From the NCBI GenBank assembly GCA_021648745.1, contig JAKISE010000012.1, forward strand, positions 1 through 52,614: a stretch of 52,614 bases of DNA, read 5' to 3'. The stretch is from Cyclobacteriaceae bacterium (GTDB lineage: Bacteria; Bacteroidota; Bacteroidia; Cytophagales; Cyclobacteriaceae). Both the position numbers and the translations under genes were made by a program. Within the stretch, counting starts at the first letter, position 1. Every line of letters begins with the position of its first letter. The notes under the pieces were generated by a model that did not search any database, was not told the origin of the DNA, and worked only from the letters and a program-made list of their open reading frames with translations. Shown here one piece after another: positions 18,671 to 27,776 of this stretch.

Positions 18671-19633
18671 TCATTTCTTCAAAACCCTAGCTGCATCTTT
18701 TGCCCAATACGTAATAATTAAACTAGCCCCTGCTCTTTTCATTGACAAGAGCGATTCCATCATAATTCGTTCTCCGTCAATCCAACCTTTGGCTGCTGCG
18801 GCTTTTACCATGGCATATTCGCCACTTACATTATAAGCGGCAATGGGTTTATCAAAACTATTTTTTAAGTCACGGATAATATCTAAATAAGAAAGTGCTG
18901 GCTTTACCATTAGAATGTCGGCTCCTTCCATATCGTCATACGTAGCTTCAACCAATGCCTCATTTCTGTTGGCAGGATCCATTTGATAGGTGCGCCTATC
19001 TCCAAAAGCTGGGGCAGAATCAGCCGCATCTCTAAAAGGGCCATAAAATGCAGAAGCATATTTTACTGAGTAAGCCATAATTGGTGTATTGACAAAATTG
19101 TTTTCATCTAAAACAGACCGTATGGCTTCTATGGTACCATCCATCATACCAGAAGGAGCAACCATATCGGCACCCGCTTTAACGTGCGAAAGCACTTGTT
19201 TTTGGATGTTAGTTAACGTGCTGTCGTTATCAACATCGTTATCGAAAATAATTCCACAATGCCCGTGATTGGTGTATTCGCAAAAACATACATCGGTGAT
19301 AACCGTGAGGCTCGGATAATTCTTTTTTATGAACCGGATAGCCTCTTGCATAATCCCTTTTTCATTCCAAGTTTCTGTGCCTTCGGCATCTTTGTGCGTT
19401 GGAATGCCAAAAAGCAAAACTGCTTGAATATCAAGAGCAACCACCTCATCCAATTCTTTGGATATTCGATCTAGCGAAAATCGTTTAATTCCCGGCATAG
19501 AAACAATTTCTGTTTCTATATTTTTGCCTTCTTCAATGAATAATGGATAAATAAAATCCTCTACTTGTAGCTTCGTTTCTCGAACCAAGTTGCGTAATGA
19601 ATGCGTTTTGCGAAGCCTTCGTGTTCTATTCAT
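18671..19633 (-). CDS. hemB: Porphobilinogen synthase (delta-aminolevulinate dehydratase)
   Basis: A 320-residue enzyme joining two 5-aminolevulinates to porphobilinogen. The motif VCFCEYTNHGHCG holds the three cysteines of the zinc-dependent class, so this is a zinc-type HemB. The substrate-binding lysines sit in AYSVKYASAFYGPFRDAADS and ILMVKPALSYLDII. The gene overlaps the end of hemC by 8 bp (19626-19633), so the two are translationally coupled. The hemD gene often found at this junction is missing. Confidence 0.97.
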   Translation of the reverse strand: MNRTRRLRKTHSLRNLVRETKLQVEDFIYPLFIEEGKNIETEIVSMPGIKRFSLDRISKELDEVVALDIQAVLLFGIPTHKDAEGTETWNEKGIMQEAIRFIKKNYPSLTVITDVCFCEYTNHGHCGIIFDNDVDNDSTLTNIQKQVLSHVKAGADMVAPSGMMDGTIEAIRSVLDENNFVNTPIMAYSVKYASAFYGPFRDAADSAPAFGDRRTYQMDPANRNEALVEATYDDMEGADILMVKPALSYLDIIRDLKNSFDKPIAAYNVSGEYAMVKAAAAKGWIDGERIMMESLLSMKRAGASLIITYWAKDAARVLKK

Positions 19634-20555
19634 TTTCTATTGATTTGAGTATTTTTGCCATTAATTCTTTGCCTCCATTGCCTAGCACTTTGTTGGCAAG
19701 GCTTTGTCCAAATGTTTTATAATTATCTATGCTAGTTTCTTCTTCTATGAGCACATTTGTAGATTCGTCAAGTGAGTAAATACCTCCTTCAAAATGAATT
19801 AAGTCACCCTTTATAGTTGCTTTTGCTCCAATTGGAGCCGTACAACCTCCCTCTAATGTTTTCATAAAAGCTCTTTCTACCTCCACACAAATTTCTGTTG
19901 TTTTGTGATTAAGCAAAAAACATGCTTTCAAAGATTCTTCATCTTCTTTTAAGGCTGTAATCATAATAGCTCCTTGCGCAGGAGATGGGATCATCCAGTC
20001 GAGCACTTTATGATTTTTAGGAAGCAAATCAATTCGCTCAAGGCCTGCCTTGGCAAAAATTGCTCCTAGCCAATTGTTACTCTGGAGCTTAGACAACCTC
20101 GTGTTTACATTGCCTCTTAAAGGAGCAATGCTATGGTTTTTATACCGAGCCAACCATTGTGCTTTTCGTCTTAAGCTGCCCGTTGCGATTGTGGCAATGG
20201 AGTTTCTATCTTCCAAAAAAGCAACCTCTTCTTTGAGCACAATTACATCATGATGTTCGCCTCTTTCCAACACTGCTGCTTGGGTAATGTTAGGGTGTAA
20301 ATCAGTGGGTACATCTTTTAGGGAATGTACGGCAATGTCAATTTTGCCCTCCAACATGGCGTCATCCAAATTCTTTGTAAATAAGCCTACCGTACCCAAT
20401 TGATGTAAAGGCTTAGATAAGTCTTGATCTCCATGGCCATCCACTTTAACTAACTCTGTTGCAAATCCATTCTCCTCCAATAATGCCTTTACTTTATTTG
20501 CTTGCCAAAGGGCTAATTGACTGCTGCGAGTACCAATTCGTATTGTCTTACACAT
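19626..20555 (-). CDS. hemC: Hydroxymethylbilane synthase (porphobilinogen deaminase)
   Basis: An enzyme of about 309 residues polymerising four porphobilinogens to hydroxymethylbilane. Signatures are IRIGTRSSQLALWQA, HSLKDVPTDL, LRGNVNTRL and GGCTAPIGA, whose Cys carries the dipyrromethane cofactor. The ATG at 20555 follows the hemA stop by 1 bp and gives the normal N-terminus; a longer frame from 20597 would overlap hemA and is unlikely. Its 3' end overlaps hemB. Confidence 0.96.
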   Translation of the reverse strand: MCKTIRIGTRSSQLALWQANKVKALLEENGFATELVKVDGHGDQDLSKPLHQLGTVGLFTKNLDDAMLEGKIDIAVHSLKDVPTDLHPNITQAAVLERGEHHDVIVLKEEVAFLEDRNSIATIATGSLRRKAQWLARYKNHSIAPLRGNVNTRLSKLQSNNWLGAIFAKAGLERIDLLPKNHKVLDWMIPSPAQGAIMITALKEDEESLKACFLLNHKTTEICVEVERAFMKTLEGGCTAPIGAKATIKGDLIHFEGGIYSLDESTNVLIEEETSIDNYKTFGQSLANKVLGNGGKELMAKILKSIENE

Positions 20556-20556
20556 A

Positions 20557-21825
20557 CTACTTAACAAGTTCTTTCTCTTGCCGAGAAACGGGGTCAATTT
20601 CGAATACTTTATACATTAAATCAATGCTTGCGTTGGCATCTCCGGTATTTGAACGAATATGCTTGGCAAATTGAGTCGTTATTTTTTGTACAATTCTCGA
20701 AGTAATTTTATCTACTTGAGCTTGTGAAAATCCATCTCCGTTTACCTTCTGAAGTCCAATTTCATTTAATCGAAGCTGATTCAAGGTATCCTTTAGTGAG
20801 TTGATTGCTGGAGTAAATTTGCGAATATTAAGCCATTCTAAAAACTCCATTTTATGTTTTGAAATAATCTCTTTTGCTCTTGGCACTTGCGCTTTACGGT
20901 TTTCAATGGTTCTATCCGTAATTTTTGAAAGCACATCTATTCCTATTAACGTAACATTCGAAAGCTCACTCACATTTTTATCAACATTACTCGGTAAGGA
21001 CAAATCAAGGATTACGAGGTGTTGATCTTTCGAAACATGTTCCTGCCGAATCGTTGGAGTTGAAGAACCTGTAGCTACAATTAGTACAGAGCTTTTGGAT
21101 ATGGCTTCCTTTAACACTTCGTGCGGATAGACAGTTGTATGTTTTAACTCTGGAATATGCTCTAAGTTAACTACACTTCTATTGGTTACAGAAATATTCT
21201 TGCACTCAGTATAAGTAATAATGTTTTCAAGCGTATGTTGCCCAATTTCTCCCATTCCATACACCAAAACAGACTCATTCTTTATTTTCGAGCAGCTTTC
21301 GTTCAGGTATTGAGTAGCAGCATAGGCAACCGAGGTTGTTCCTGAACTTAAGGTTGTTTCGTTTTTAACTCGTTTGCTAGCTTGCAATAAGTTAGTAAAG
21401 AGCCTTTCCATAAAGGTATTAACGAGACCGGCTTCTTTACTTTTATTAAAAGAGTCTTTCAGCTGACCAACAATTTCATAATCACCTAATATTTGGCTAT
21501 CGAGGCCAGTGGCTACCTTAAAGAGGTGGTCAATGGCAAATTTAGATTTAAGCACATAGGAGAATCGCGCAAATTCCTCTACAGAACCATCAGTCCAATA
21601 TTCACTTAGCAAACTTATAAGTTTAAAAGGGTGTTGTGCAAAGCCGATTACCTCAGTTCGATTACAGGTGGATAAAACCATCAACCCTTCAACCCCCTTC
21701 TTTTTTGCTTTTTCAAGGAGGTTTAATTGATCTTCAGGAGAGATACTAAATTTACCTCTGGTTTCGGCATCAGCCTTTTTATAGTTAACTCCAACCACGT
21801 AAAAAGTGGATGTATAAGAATTCAT
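20557..21825 (-). CDS. hemA: Glutamyl-tRNA reductase
   Basis: A 422-residue NADPH-dependent enzyme reducing glutamyl-tRNA to glutamate-1-semialdehyde, the committed and usually regulated step of C5 haem synthesis. The catalytic Cys lies in LSTCNRTEVIGF; SQILGDYEIVGQLKDS and the Rossmann motif VYGMGEIGQHT follow, and a helical dimerisation domain fills the C-terminus. It is the first gene of the minus-strand run hemA-hemC-hemB-hemL-hemE-hemN. The AraC-type regulator starts divergently 227 bp away, so the shared intergenic region is the natural place for haem-pathway control. Confidence 0.96.
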   Translation of the reverse strand: MNSYTSTFYVVGVNYKKADAETRGKFSISPEDQLNLLEKAKKKGVEGLMVLSTCNRTEVIGFAQHPFKLISLLSEYWTDGSVEEFARFSYVLKSKFAIDHLFKVATGLDSQILGDYEIVGQLKDSFNKSKEAGLVNTFMERLFTNLLQASKRVKNETTLSSGTTSVAYAATQYLNESCSKIKNESVLVYGMGEIGQHTLENIITYTECKNISVTNRSVVNLEHIPELKHTTVYPHEVLKEAISKSSVLIVATGSSTPTIRQEHVSKDQHLVILDLSLPSNVDKNVSELSNVTLIGIDVLSKITDRTIENRKAQVPRAKEIISKHKMEFLEWLNIRKFTPAINSLKDTLNQLRLNEIGLQKVNGDGFSQAQVDKITSRIVQKITTQFAKHIRSNTGDANASIDLMYKVFEIDPVSRQEKELVK

Positions 21826-22052
21826 ATCTAAAAATTAAGTAGGTGCGCAAATATTACGAATACTTACTTTATAATATTTCGTCTAAGGAACTAATAATAT
21901 CGCGAAAGGTTATTTTACCTGCTTAAAGGCAGCATCTATGATAATGGTCATAGTCTCGAATGAAATATCTCATAATAATCAAATGGAGTAATATAGAACA
22001 ATGTTTATTGAATTGATGTAATTTTGAATGACTAGACATAGATTCAAACTTA

Positions 22053-22934
22053 TTGATACAGAATTTAGAAAATACCGCAAGAGGTTCATGGGAGGTTTTT
22101 AATGATAGCAACGAATTAATTGTTATGAAACTTGAAAACCTAGGGAAAGAAACCTGTATTCTTCCTAAGAATATTATTAAGGAGTTGGTTCACCTTTACA
22201 TTTGTTTAGAAGGTTCCATTTCAGTTGAAATTACAAAACAGCATTATAGTTTTCCATTAAAAGAGGATAGCTCAACACTGATATTTATAAAGGACTTTAC
22301 TCCAGAGCTTAAATTTCATATTGAGCCCAACACCAAAGCCATTGGTATTTACATATCAGTCGATCAACTTCATGCCTTATTTTCGCAAGATACTGACCAA
22401 CTACCTGTTTTTGGTAACATTGGTGTGGGCAAAAAAATTATTGAATCCGCAGTAAATAAAGCAGGTGTACGAGAGGTTGCATCTCAGTTATTTCATAAAA
22501 ACTTATCTGAAACTTATCAATCTATTTATGTAAAAGGGAAGGTTTTGGAACTATTGGGAACGTTTTTCTATGCTACCGACAAGGATAATATTGAGCAATG
22601 CCCTTACATTGCCAATGAGGAGAGTGCTGCCAAAATAAAGAAGGCCAAAACTATTATCATTAGTAATCTAGCCGAAGCTCCTTCTTTAAATGATTTAGCT
22701 AAAATGGTGGGGCTTAATGTAAAAGCTCTTAAAGAAGGCTTCAAAGAGCTTTACGGTAAGCCTGTTATTAACTATTTGTTTCATTACCGAATGGAAGAGG
22801 CTAAGAAAATGCTGGAGCGAGGAAATGAAAATGTGAGCGAAATTGCTCCACAAGTAGGCTATAGTTCTGCAAGTCATTTTATTACCGCCTTTAAACGCAA
22901 GTTTGGGGTAACACCTAAACAATACTTAAAATAG
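22053..22934 (+). CDS. AraC-family transcriptional regulator in the haem locus
   Basis: A regulator of up to 293 residues. The C-terminal AraC-type double helix-turn-helix is clear: SLNDLAKMVGLNVKALKEGF, then the second motif NVSEIAPQVGYSSASHFITAF and FKRKFGVTPKQYL. The N-terminal part (about 1-185) looks like a ligand-sensing beta-rich domain without a name I can give. The start is uncertain: TTG at 22053, or ATG at 22125, which would drop 24 residues. Its stop is 1 bp before hemH, so it is cotranscribed with hemH and hemG and lies divergent to hemA. A local role in haem synthesis is a strong contextual inference; the ligand is unknown. Confidence 0.85.
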   Translation: MIQNLENTARGSWEVFNDSNELIVMKLENLGKETCILPKNIIKELVHLYICLEGSISVEITKQHYSFPLKEDSSTLIFIKDFTPELKFHIEPNTKAIGIYISVDQLHALFSQDTDQLPVFGNIGVGKKIIESAVNKAGVREVASQLFHKNLSETYQSIYVKGKVLELLGTFFYATDKDNIEQCPYIANEESAAKIKKAKTIIISNLAEAPSLNDLAKMVGLNVKALKEGFKELYGKPVINYLFHYRMEEAKKMLERGNENVSEIAPQVGYSSASHFITAFKRKFGVTPKQYLK

Positions 22935-22935
22935 A

Positions 22936-23985
22936 ATGAACAAAGAGGCTACGAAACGAGGCGTATTATTGATGAACCTAGGATCCCCTGATAGCCCGGA
23001 GTTGAAGGATGTAAAAAAATACCTCAATCAATTTTTAATGGATGGGAATGTAATTGACATTCCATATCTCTTGCGTTTATTTTTGGTGAGAGGCATTATT
23101 GTTCCTAACCGATCTAAAAACTCGGCCAAGCTTTATCAAAAAATTTGGACAGATGAAGGCTCCCCACTTATTGTGAATAGTGAGAAGCTTACGACTAAAA
23201 TTAAAAGCAAAACATCAATACCTGTTGCCTTGGCTATGCGATATGGCCAACCTTCTGTAAAAACCGGGTTGCAGGAATTAGTTGATAAAGGTGTAGGAAA
23301 TGTATTGGTTGTTCCATTATACCCTCAGTATGCTATGAGCACTACCAGAACTGTAATGGAAGATGTGGAGAATGCAAAAAACAAGTATTTTTCACCCTTA
23401 AGCCTTTCTTATCTCCCCGCCTTTTATAATAATGAGACGTATATTAAAACCTTAGCAGCTTCCATTAAAACAAAACTGGATATCAATAATCTTGACCATT
23501 TGCTTTTTTCGTATCACGGACTACCCGAAAGGCATTTAAAAAAGGCTGATCCTACCAGAAACCATTGTTTGCAAACCAGTAATTGCTGTACCACCCCAAG
23601 CGAAGCCCATAAAACATGTTATAAACACCAATGTGTTAAAACAACAGAGTTGGTTGCTGCCGAACTTGGTCTTAAAGAAGGCTCGTACTCCAATGCCTAC
23701 CAATCGAGGTTGGGGAAAGACCCTTGGATGCAGCCTTATACCAGCGAAACTGTTAAAAATATGCCCACCAAAGGGGTTAAGAAATTAGCAGTTGTTACCC
23801 CTGCTTTTGTAAGTGATTGCCTTGAGACCATTGAAGAAATTGGGATGGAAGCCCGAGAAGATTTTTTAGAAAATGGAGGAAAATCGTTTACCCGAATTGA
23901 GTGCTTAAATGATAATGAAGACTGGGCCGACTTATTAGCTAGTTGGGTGGAAGACTCAGAAATGTTTGTAGATGGATCACTCTAA
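22936..23985 (+). CDS. hemH: Ferrochelatase
   Basis: A 349-residue ferrochelatase inserting ferrous iron into a porphyrin at the end of the pathway. Signatures are LLMNLGSPDSPE at the start, YPQYAMSTTRT, SYHGLPERH with the catalytic His, and VVTPAFVSDCLETIEEI. After the YHGLPERH loop is a Cys-rich insert (about residues 210-235) with five cysteines in pattern C-x6-CC-x9-C-x4-C, resembling segments that bind an iron-sulphur cluster in some bacterial ferrochelatases. It starts 1 bp after the regulator stop; hemG follows after 42 bp. Confidence 0.95.
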   Translation: MNKEATKRGVLLMNLGSPDSPELKDVKKYLNQFLMDGNVIDIPYLLRLFLVRGIIVPNRSKNSAKLYQKIWTDEGSPLIVNSEKLTTKIKSKTSIPVALAMRYGQPSVKTGLQELVDKGVGNVLVVPLYPQYAMSTTRTVMEDVENAKNKYFSPLSLSYLPAFYNNETYIKTLAASIKTKLDINNLDHLLFSYHGLPERHLKKADPTRNHCLQTSNCCTTPSEAHKTCYKHQCVKTTELVAAELGLKEGSYSNAYQSRLGKDPWMQPYTSETVKNMPTKGVKKLAVVTPAFVSDCLETIEEIGMEAREDFLENGGKSFTRIECLNDNEDWADLLASWVEDSEMFVDGSL

Positions 23986-24025
23986 CCACAGAGAACTCAA
24001 AGGTGATTTCACAAAGCTCACAGAG
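23984..24025. repeat. AACCACAGAG repeat, copy 2 (partial)
   Basis: The 42-bp hemH-hemG gap carries sequence starting TAACCACAGAGAACTC and ending CACAAAGCTCACAGAG, matching the repeat at 16185-16247 but lacking a clean right arm. It runs up to the hemG start codon. Confidence 0.5.
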
Positions 24026-24027
24026 TA

Positions 24028-25341
24028 ATGAAAAAAATATTTGATGCCATTGTTCTTGGAGGAGGCATATCTGGTTTAGTAGCAGCCTTTAACCAGCAAA
24101 AAAAAGGAAAAACAGTTTTGCTTTTAGAAGCCTCTAATCGGTTTGGGGGTGTAATACAAACAGTAATCAAAGAAGGCTACCGACTTGAGCAAGGCCCAAA
24201 TTCGATTTTAACTAATGTTGAATTACATGAGCTAATCAAAGAGTTAGGTATCGAAGGTAAAATTCGTAAGAATGAAGCCATCGCCTCCACACGATACCTT
24301 TTGTTCAAGAATATGCCACTCAAAATGAAACCTAGCTGGGCTCTTCTAAGCTCAGGGTTTTTAAAACTTGGAATGGCTTGGGCATTTCTAACCGAGCGGT
24401 TTAGAAAAAAAGGTGCTTTAGAAGAAGAGAGCATTGCCAACTTTATAAGAAGAAGGCTAAACGCAGATATTTTAAACCGCATGATTAATCCTTTAGTCAC
24501 AGGTGTGTATGCCGGAGATCCGGAAAAATTAAGTCTGCGTTCTACCTTTAAAAAGCTTTATGCTATGGAACAAGATTATGGTTCATTGGTAAAAGCCATG
24601 TTTAATCGTGATAAGAATAGCCATAAACGAGAGGCTATGTCGTTTAAAGGTGGACTTGCCACATTGACCAATACGCTTGCCGAAAAATTAGGAGAACATG
24701 CACTCCTAAATACACATGTAACAACTGTTGAGTCGATGGAAAAAGGCTTTAAAATTAGGTATAATCAGGGAGGCATAGAAAAGGTAGTTAAATCAAAAGA
24801 AGTAATCTCCACTTTGCCTCCAACAGTGTTTGGTTCTATTTGTAATATGATTGATGAACCTCTGCAAAAAGAACTTGAAGCCATTGAGTATGCTCCCATG
24901 TTATTGGTGTATTTAGGATACCCTAAAGCCAGTATTGGGCAAGCTTTAAATGGGTTTGGCTATCTTATCCCTCAACAAGAAAAGCAACCCTATTTAGGAG
25001 GCATCTGGACCTCAACGATATTCCCAGAAGTGGCACCTGAAGAAATGGAACTCTTTACCCTCTTTGTAGGGGGCGTTAATAATAAAGCAGTAGTTGCCAA
25101 TATAGAAGAGTCTATCGAAAAGGCGAAAATGGTTTTTGAAAGGCATATGCAAATTACTTCCAACCCCACTTTTCAATCTCATTATTTGCACGAACGAGCC
25201 ATTCCACAATTTAATTTGGGCTATTACAAACTCATGGAAAAAGTGGATTTGGCGGAAAAAAAATACAAAGGATTAAAAATATCTGGTAACTGGCGTAGTG
25301 GGGTGGCTATTGGAGACTGTGTGGCAGGGAATGTTTTGTAA
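24028..25341 (+). CDS. hemG: Protoporphyrinogen oxidase (HemY-type flavoprotein)
   Basis: A 437-residue FAD enzyme oxidising protoporphyrinogen IX to protoporphyrin IX (or the coproporphyrinogen step; in this pathway with HemN the former is expected). The dinucleotide fold is VLGGGISGLVAAFNQQKKG with EASNRFGGVI; YRLEQGPNSIL and the C-terminal FAD-binding NWRSGVAIGDCVAGN complete the amine-oxidase-type signature. It is the third gene of the regulator-hemH-hemG unit. Its stop codon lies directly against the stop of the convergent YdeI-like gene with no spacer. In Bacteroidota the HemY-type enzyme is often labelled hemG, so hemY is an equally valid symbol. Confidence 0.92.
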   Translation: MKKIFDAIVLGGGISGLVAAFNQQKKGKTVLLLEASNRFGGVIQTVIKEGYRLEQGPNSILTNVELHELIKELGIEGKIRKNEAIASTRYLLFKNMPLKMKPSWALLSSGFLKLGMAWAFLTERFRKKGALEEESIANFIRRRLNADILNRMINPLVTGVYAGDPEKLSLRSTFKKLYAMEQDYGSLVKAMFNRDKNSHKREAMSFKGGLATLTNTLAEKLGEHALLNTHVTTVESMEKGFKIRYNQGGIEKVVKSKEVISTLPPTVFGSICNMIDEPLQKELEAIEYAPMLLVYLGYPKASIGQALNGFGYLIPQQEKQPYLGGIWTSTIFPEVAPEEMELFTLFVGGVNNKAVVANIEESIEKAKMVFERHMQITSNPTFQSHYLHERAIPQFNLGYYKLMEKVDLAEKKYKGLKISGNWRSGVAIGDCVAGNVL

Positions 25342-25821
25342 CTAGTCATAAAACGTTTTTCCATCCAAAACTCGTTCCATCATTTTTACAATCCTTTCCA
25401 CTTTTGTTTCTTCTTTTTTTGCCTCGTCAATCCAGTCGATATAGGCTTTTTGTTCACTTTGGGTAAAATCTAAAAACGCAGTATAAATGCTGGGGGGCTC
25501 GTTTTTAAAACAGTCAATTATTTCAGCAGGAATTTTAATAGGCGATGTATCTATGTTGAGCTTAATATGCACAGTATTACCTGCCTGTTTACCAATAACT
25601 TTTCTTGTTGAAGCTTTTACGGGCATAAATAACAACCCGTTTGAATAAGGCATTAGCTTATAATGTTTTAGCTCAAAACCATCGATAAATCCACTAACCG
25701 TTACCCAGCCAAAGGGGTTCTTTTTGTTCTGGGCTATTTCAGGAATTAGGGCATACGTCCAACCTCCTTTTCCTTCAAACTTTTGAAGTTTATATGTTTT
25801 GTTTATTGAGTATGTTTTCAC
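25342..25821 (-). CDS. YdeI/OmpD-associated-like protein with DUF1905-type N-terminus
   Basis: A 159-residue cytoplasmic protein. The N-terminal half (WTYALIPEI, GWVTVSGFIDG, HYKLMPYSNGLLFMPV) looks like the DUF1905 beta-barrel fold, and the C-terminal part (AFLDFTQSEQKAYIDWIDEAKKEETKVERI) is the YdeI-type bacteriocin-protection/OmpD-associated helix motif. The molecular role of these proteins is not established. It overlaps the end of alkB by 4 bp, so it is translated from the same message. Confidence 0.75.
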   Translation of the reverse strand: MKTYSINKTYKLQKFEGKGGWTYALIPEIAQNKKNPFGWVTVSGFIDGFELKHYKLMPYSNGLLFMPVKASTRKVIGKQAGNTVHIKLNIDTSPIKIPAEIIDCFKNEPPSIYTAFLDFTQSEQKAYIDWIDEAKKEETKVERIVKMMERVLDGKTFYD

Positions 25822-26852
25822 AAAACGCTTATCGATTCAAGTCGCTTATTCATAACCCAAAACCAAAGTGGAGGCACTAACGAAAACAGCATCATGCCAG
25901 GGTAGCCCGTAGGCATTTGGGGCGATTCCGGAAGGGAAAGAAGTGTTTGGTATTTTTTGCTCGCCTTGTAATGGTGATCAGAATGGCGTGAAAGTTCAAA
26001 CAGCATGGCTCTGCCTAATTTATGATCTGAGTTCCAAGAATGGTGATGTTGAACACGCTCATATCGGCCGTGTTCATTCTTGTTCCTAAGCAGGCCGTAA
26101 TGTTCAATATAATTAACTGTTTCTAACAACATAATACCAAATGCTGAGGCTGCAACAAAGAGTACCGCAACTAAGCCCCCATACATAAAAAAGATGCCAG
26201 TAATAAATGAAAGCTGTATTAAGGTATAAAAAAGCACCTTATGTTTAAAGGAAAATACTCTCTTGTCCAACTTTCTCAGTCGTTTATTCTCAAGCGACCA
26301 TGCCTTAAAATAACTACCCACTTGCGACCGAAACCAAAAGAGAAATACTGGCTCTCCTTTGCGAGCAGTTGCAGGGTCTTGAGGTGTGGCCACATTATGA
26401 TGATGCCCATTATTATGGTAAGGTATAAAATGCATTTCTAAGGAAGTAAGCAACAAAATCTCCGCCATTAATTGTTCATACCAGCTATTTCTATGGCCAA
26501 GTTCGTGTGCAATGTTTATTCCAAAAACACCGCACATTAAACCCATAGAAAGCGTTAACCCCACATATTCAAAGGGTGCAAAAGATTGGGTACTAACAAT
26601 ATAAAAGAAATAAAAGAGAACAGTTAGTTGTACAGGAACAGCCATATAGAGCACCCAATCAAAATAGCTTGCGCTATTTCGAGATTGAATTTCAGAAGAA
26701 TTTTGATAATCTGGTTTAAAAACCAGTTCTACTAATGGCAAAAGCAAGTAAAATAGAAAGATGGGCAAATACGTATAAATCCCTTCTAAACTAAATGAAG
26801 CTACTACAGAGATAGGTAAAGCGTAGACTAATAAGTAGGTTCCCTTTTTCAC
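25818..26852 (-). CDS. alkB: Alkane 1-monooxygenase-like membrane di-iron hydroxylase
   Basis: A 344-residue integral membrane protein with about six hydrophobic helices. The histidine boxes of the AlkB family are present: HELGHR, HNNGHHHNVATPQDPATA, NYIEHYGL and LSRHSDHHYKA. Family members hydroxylate terminal methyl groups of medium-chain alkanes or related substrates with di-iron and a rubredoxin donor; no rubredoxin gene is nearby. It is somewhat shorter than Pseudomonas AlkB (about 400), as usual in Bacteroidota. It overlaps the GLPGLI-like gene by 4 bp upstream and the YdeI-like gene by 4 bp downstream. Confidence 0.9.
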   Translation of the reverse strand: MKKGTYLLVYALPISVVASFSLEGIYTYLPIFLFYLLLPLVELVFKPDYQNSSEIQSRNSASYFDWVLYMAVPVQLTVLFYFFYIVSTQSFAPFEYVGLTLSMGLMCGVFGINIAHELGHRNSWYEQLMAEILLLTSLEMHFIPYHNNGHHHNVATPQDPATARKGEPVFLFWFRSQVGSYFKAWSLENKRLRKLDKRVFSFKHKVLFYTLIQLSFITGIFFMYGGLVAVLFVAASAFGIMLLETVNYIEHYGLLRNKNEHGRYERVQHHHSWNSDHKLGRAMLFELSRHSDHHYKASKKYQTLLSLPESPQMPTGYPGMMLFSLVPPLWFWVMNKRLESISVL

Positions 26853-27496
26853 TGGTTCAATAGCGTTTTCATGCTTTCGGGCATTTCTTTGTATCCGTCA
26901 GGAATAGTAAATATGGCATCATCAATTGCCTTTTTTTCAATCTTCTCAACCGTAACGTTCATACTCATATCTTCGGTTTTTATAATGTACTCAAGAGGCA
27001 TGCCCTTAATATTGAGTCCTTCCAGCCCCTTTATATTCATAGGTTGAATCTTATCTGTATAGAAAATAGTCACACGTTTTTTGTTATCTTTAGAAGCTAC
27101 TGTTGCCTTTTTGCAAACGTAACCGGCTATAGTTTTATTTTCCTTTTGGTAGGTAACAATATACTTGCCGGTATTTGATGAATCAATTTTATCTAATTCT
27201 TCAGAAGTAAATGTCATCTTAAAATTCTGGCCCATTGTTTTCATTAGCACTGTTGATGTGTGGTTTTCCGAATCGCTAAAAATAGTTGTGTTACCTCTAG
27301 GTGTTGCCATTTCAAACTTAGATTTGGTTTTTTTTATATAAAACGTTTGGGTATTGGGCATCACTGATTCTTTCCCTTTCATTTCAGCAGGCAAGTCGGT
27401 ATAAGTAATTTTGTAGACAATGATTCCTTCAAAGTCTTGAGATAAAAGAGGAATAGAGAGCAAAAGACCAAGGAGAGCAAATAGTGATTTTTTCAT
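26849..27496 (-). CDS. GLPGLI/DUF4412-like secreted protein
   Basis: A periplasmic or surface protein of about 215 residues. I start it at the ATG at 27496, which gives the signal peptide MKKSLFALLGLLLSIPLLSQ; the frame is open further upstream without a signal sequence. Features of the DUF4412/GLPGLI-like group are FEGIIVYKITYT at the mature N-terminus, TKSKFEMATPRGNTTIFSD in the middle and KKVTIFYTDKIQPMNIKGLEGLNIKG-type beta repeats (CKKATVASKDNKKRVTIFY). Function of the group is unknown. It heads the operon with alkB and the YdeI-like gene, coupled by a 4-bp overlap. Confidence 0.75.
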   Translation of the reverse strand: MKKSLFALLGLLLSIPLLSQDFEGIIVYKITYTDLPAEMKGKESVMPNTQTFYIKKTKSKFEMATPRGNTTIFSDSENHTSTVLMKTMGQNFKMTFTSEELDKIDSSNTGKYIVTYQKENKTIAGYVCKKATVASKDNKKRVTIFYTDKIQPMNIKGLEGLNIKGMPLEYIIKTEDMSMNVTVEKIEKKAIDDAIFTIPDGYKEMPESMKTLLNQ

Positions 27497-27776
27497 AGAC
27501 AGAATTAAATTGGGAGAATACAGATAGAGCATTGATCCTACATCGCTTATCAAATTTAGCCCATTGTTTCTTGTTTGCCGCATAGAGCCCAGTGATTTTG
27601 TGCTTCTAGGGCCAATGTAGCCTTTGCGGAATATAATTAGAGGCTGTGTAAAAAAACAGGAACACTGAGATTAACTTGTTTTGAGTTTTAATCCATTGAA
27701 AATTTTACTATTTTCATAGTTTAAACATTGTTTAATTTATCAACTAATTAAATTTTACTAACTAAAATAAACTATT

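Noticed and set aside
24177..24500. Minus-strand frame of 107 codons within hemG
   Set aside because: Antisense shadow of the FAD-enzyme gene, with no supporting signal.
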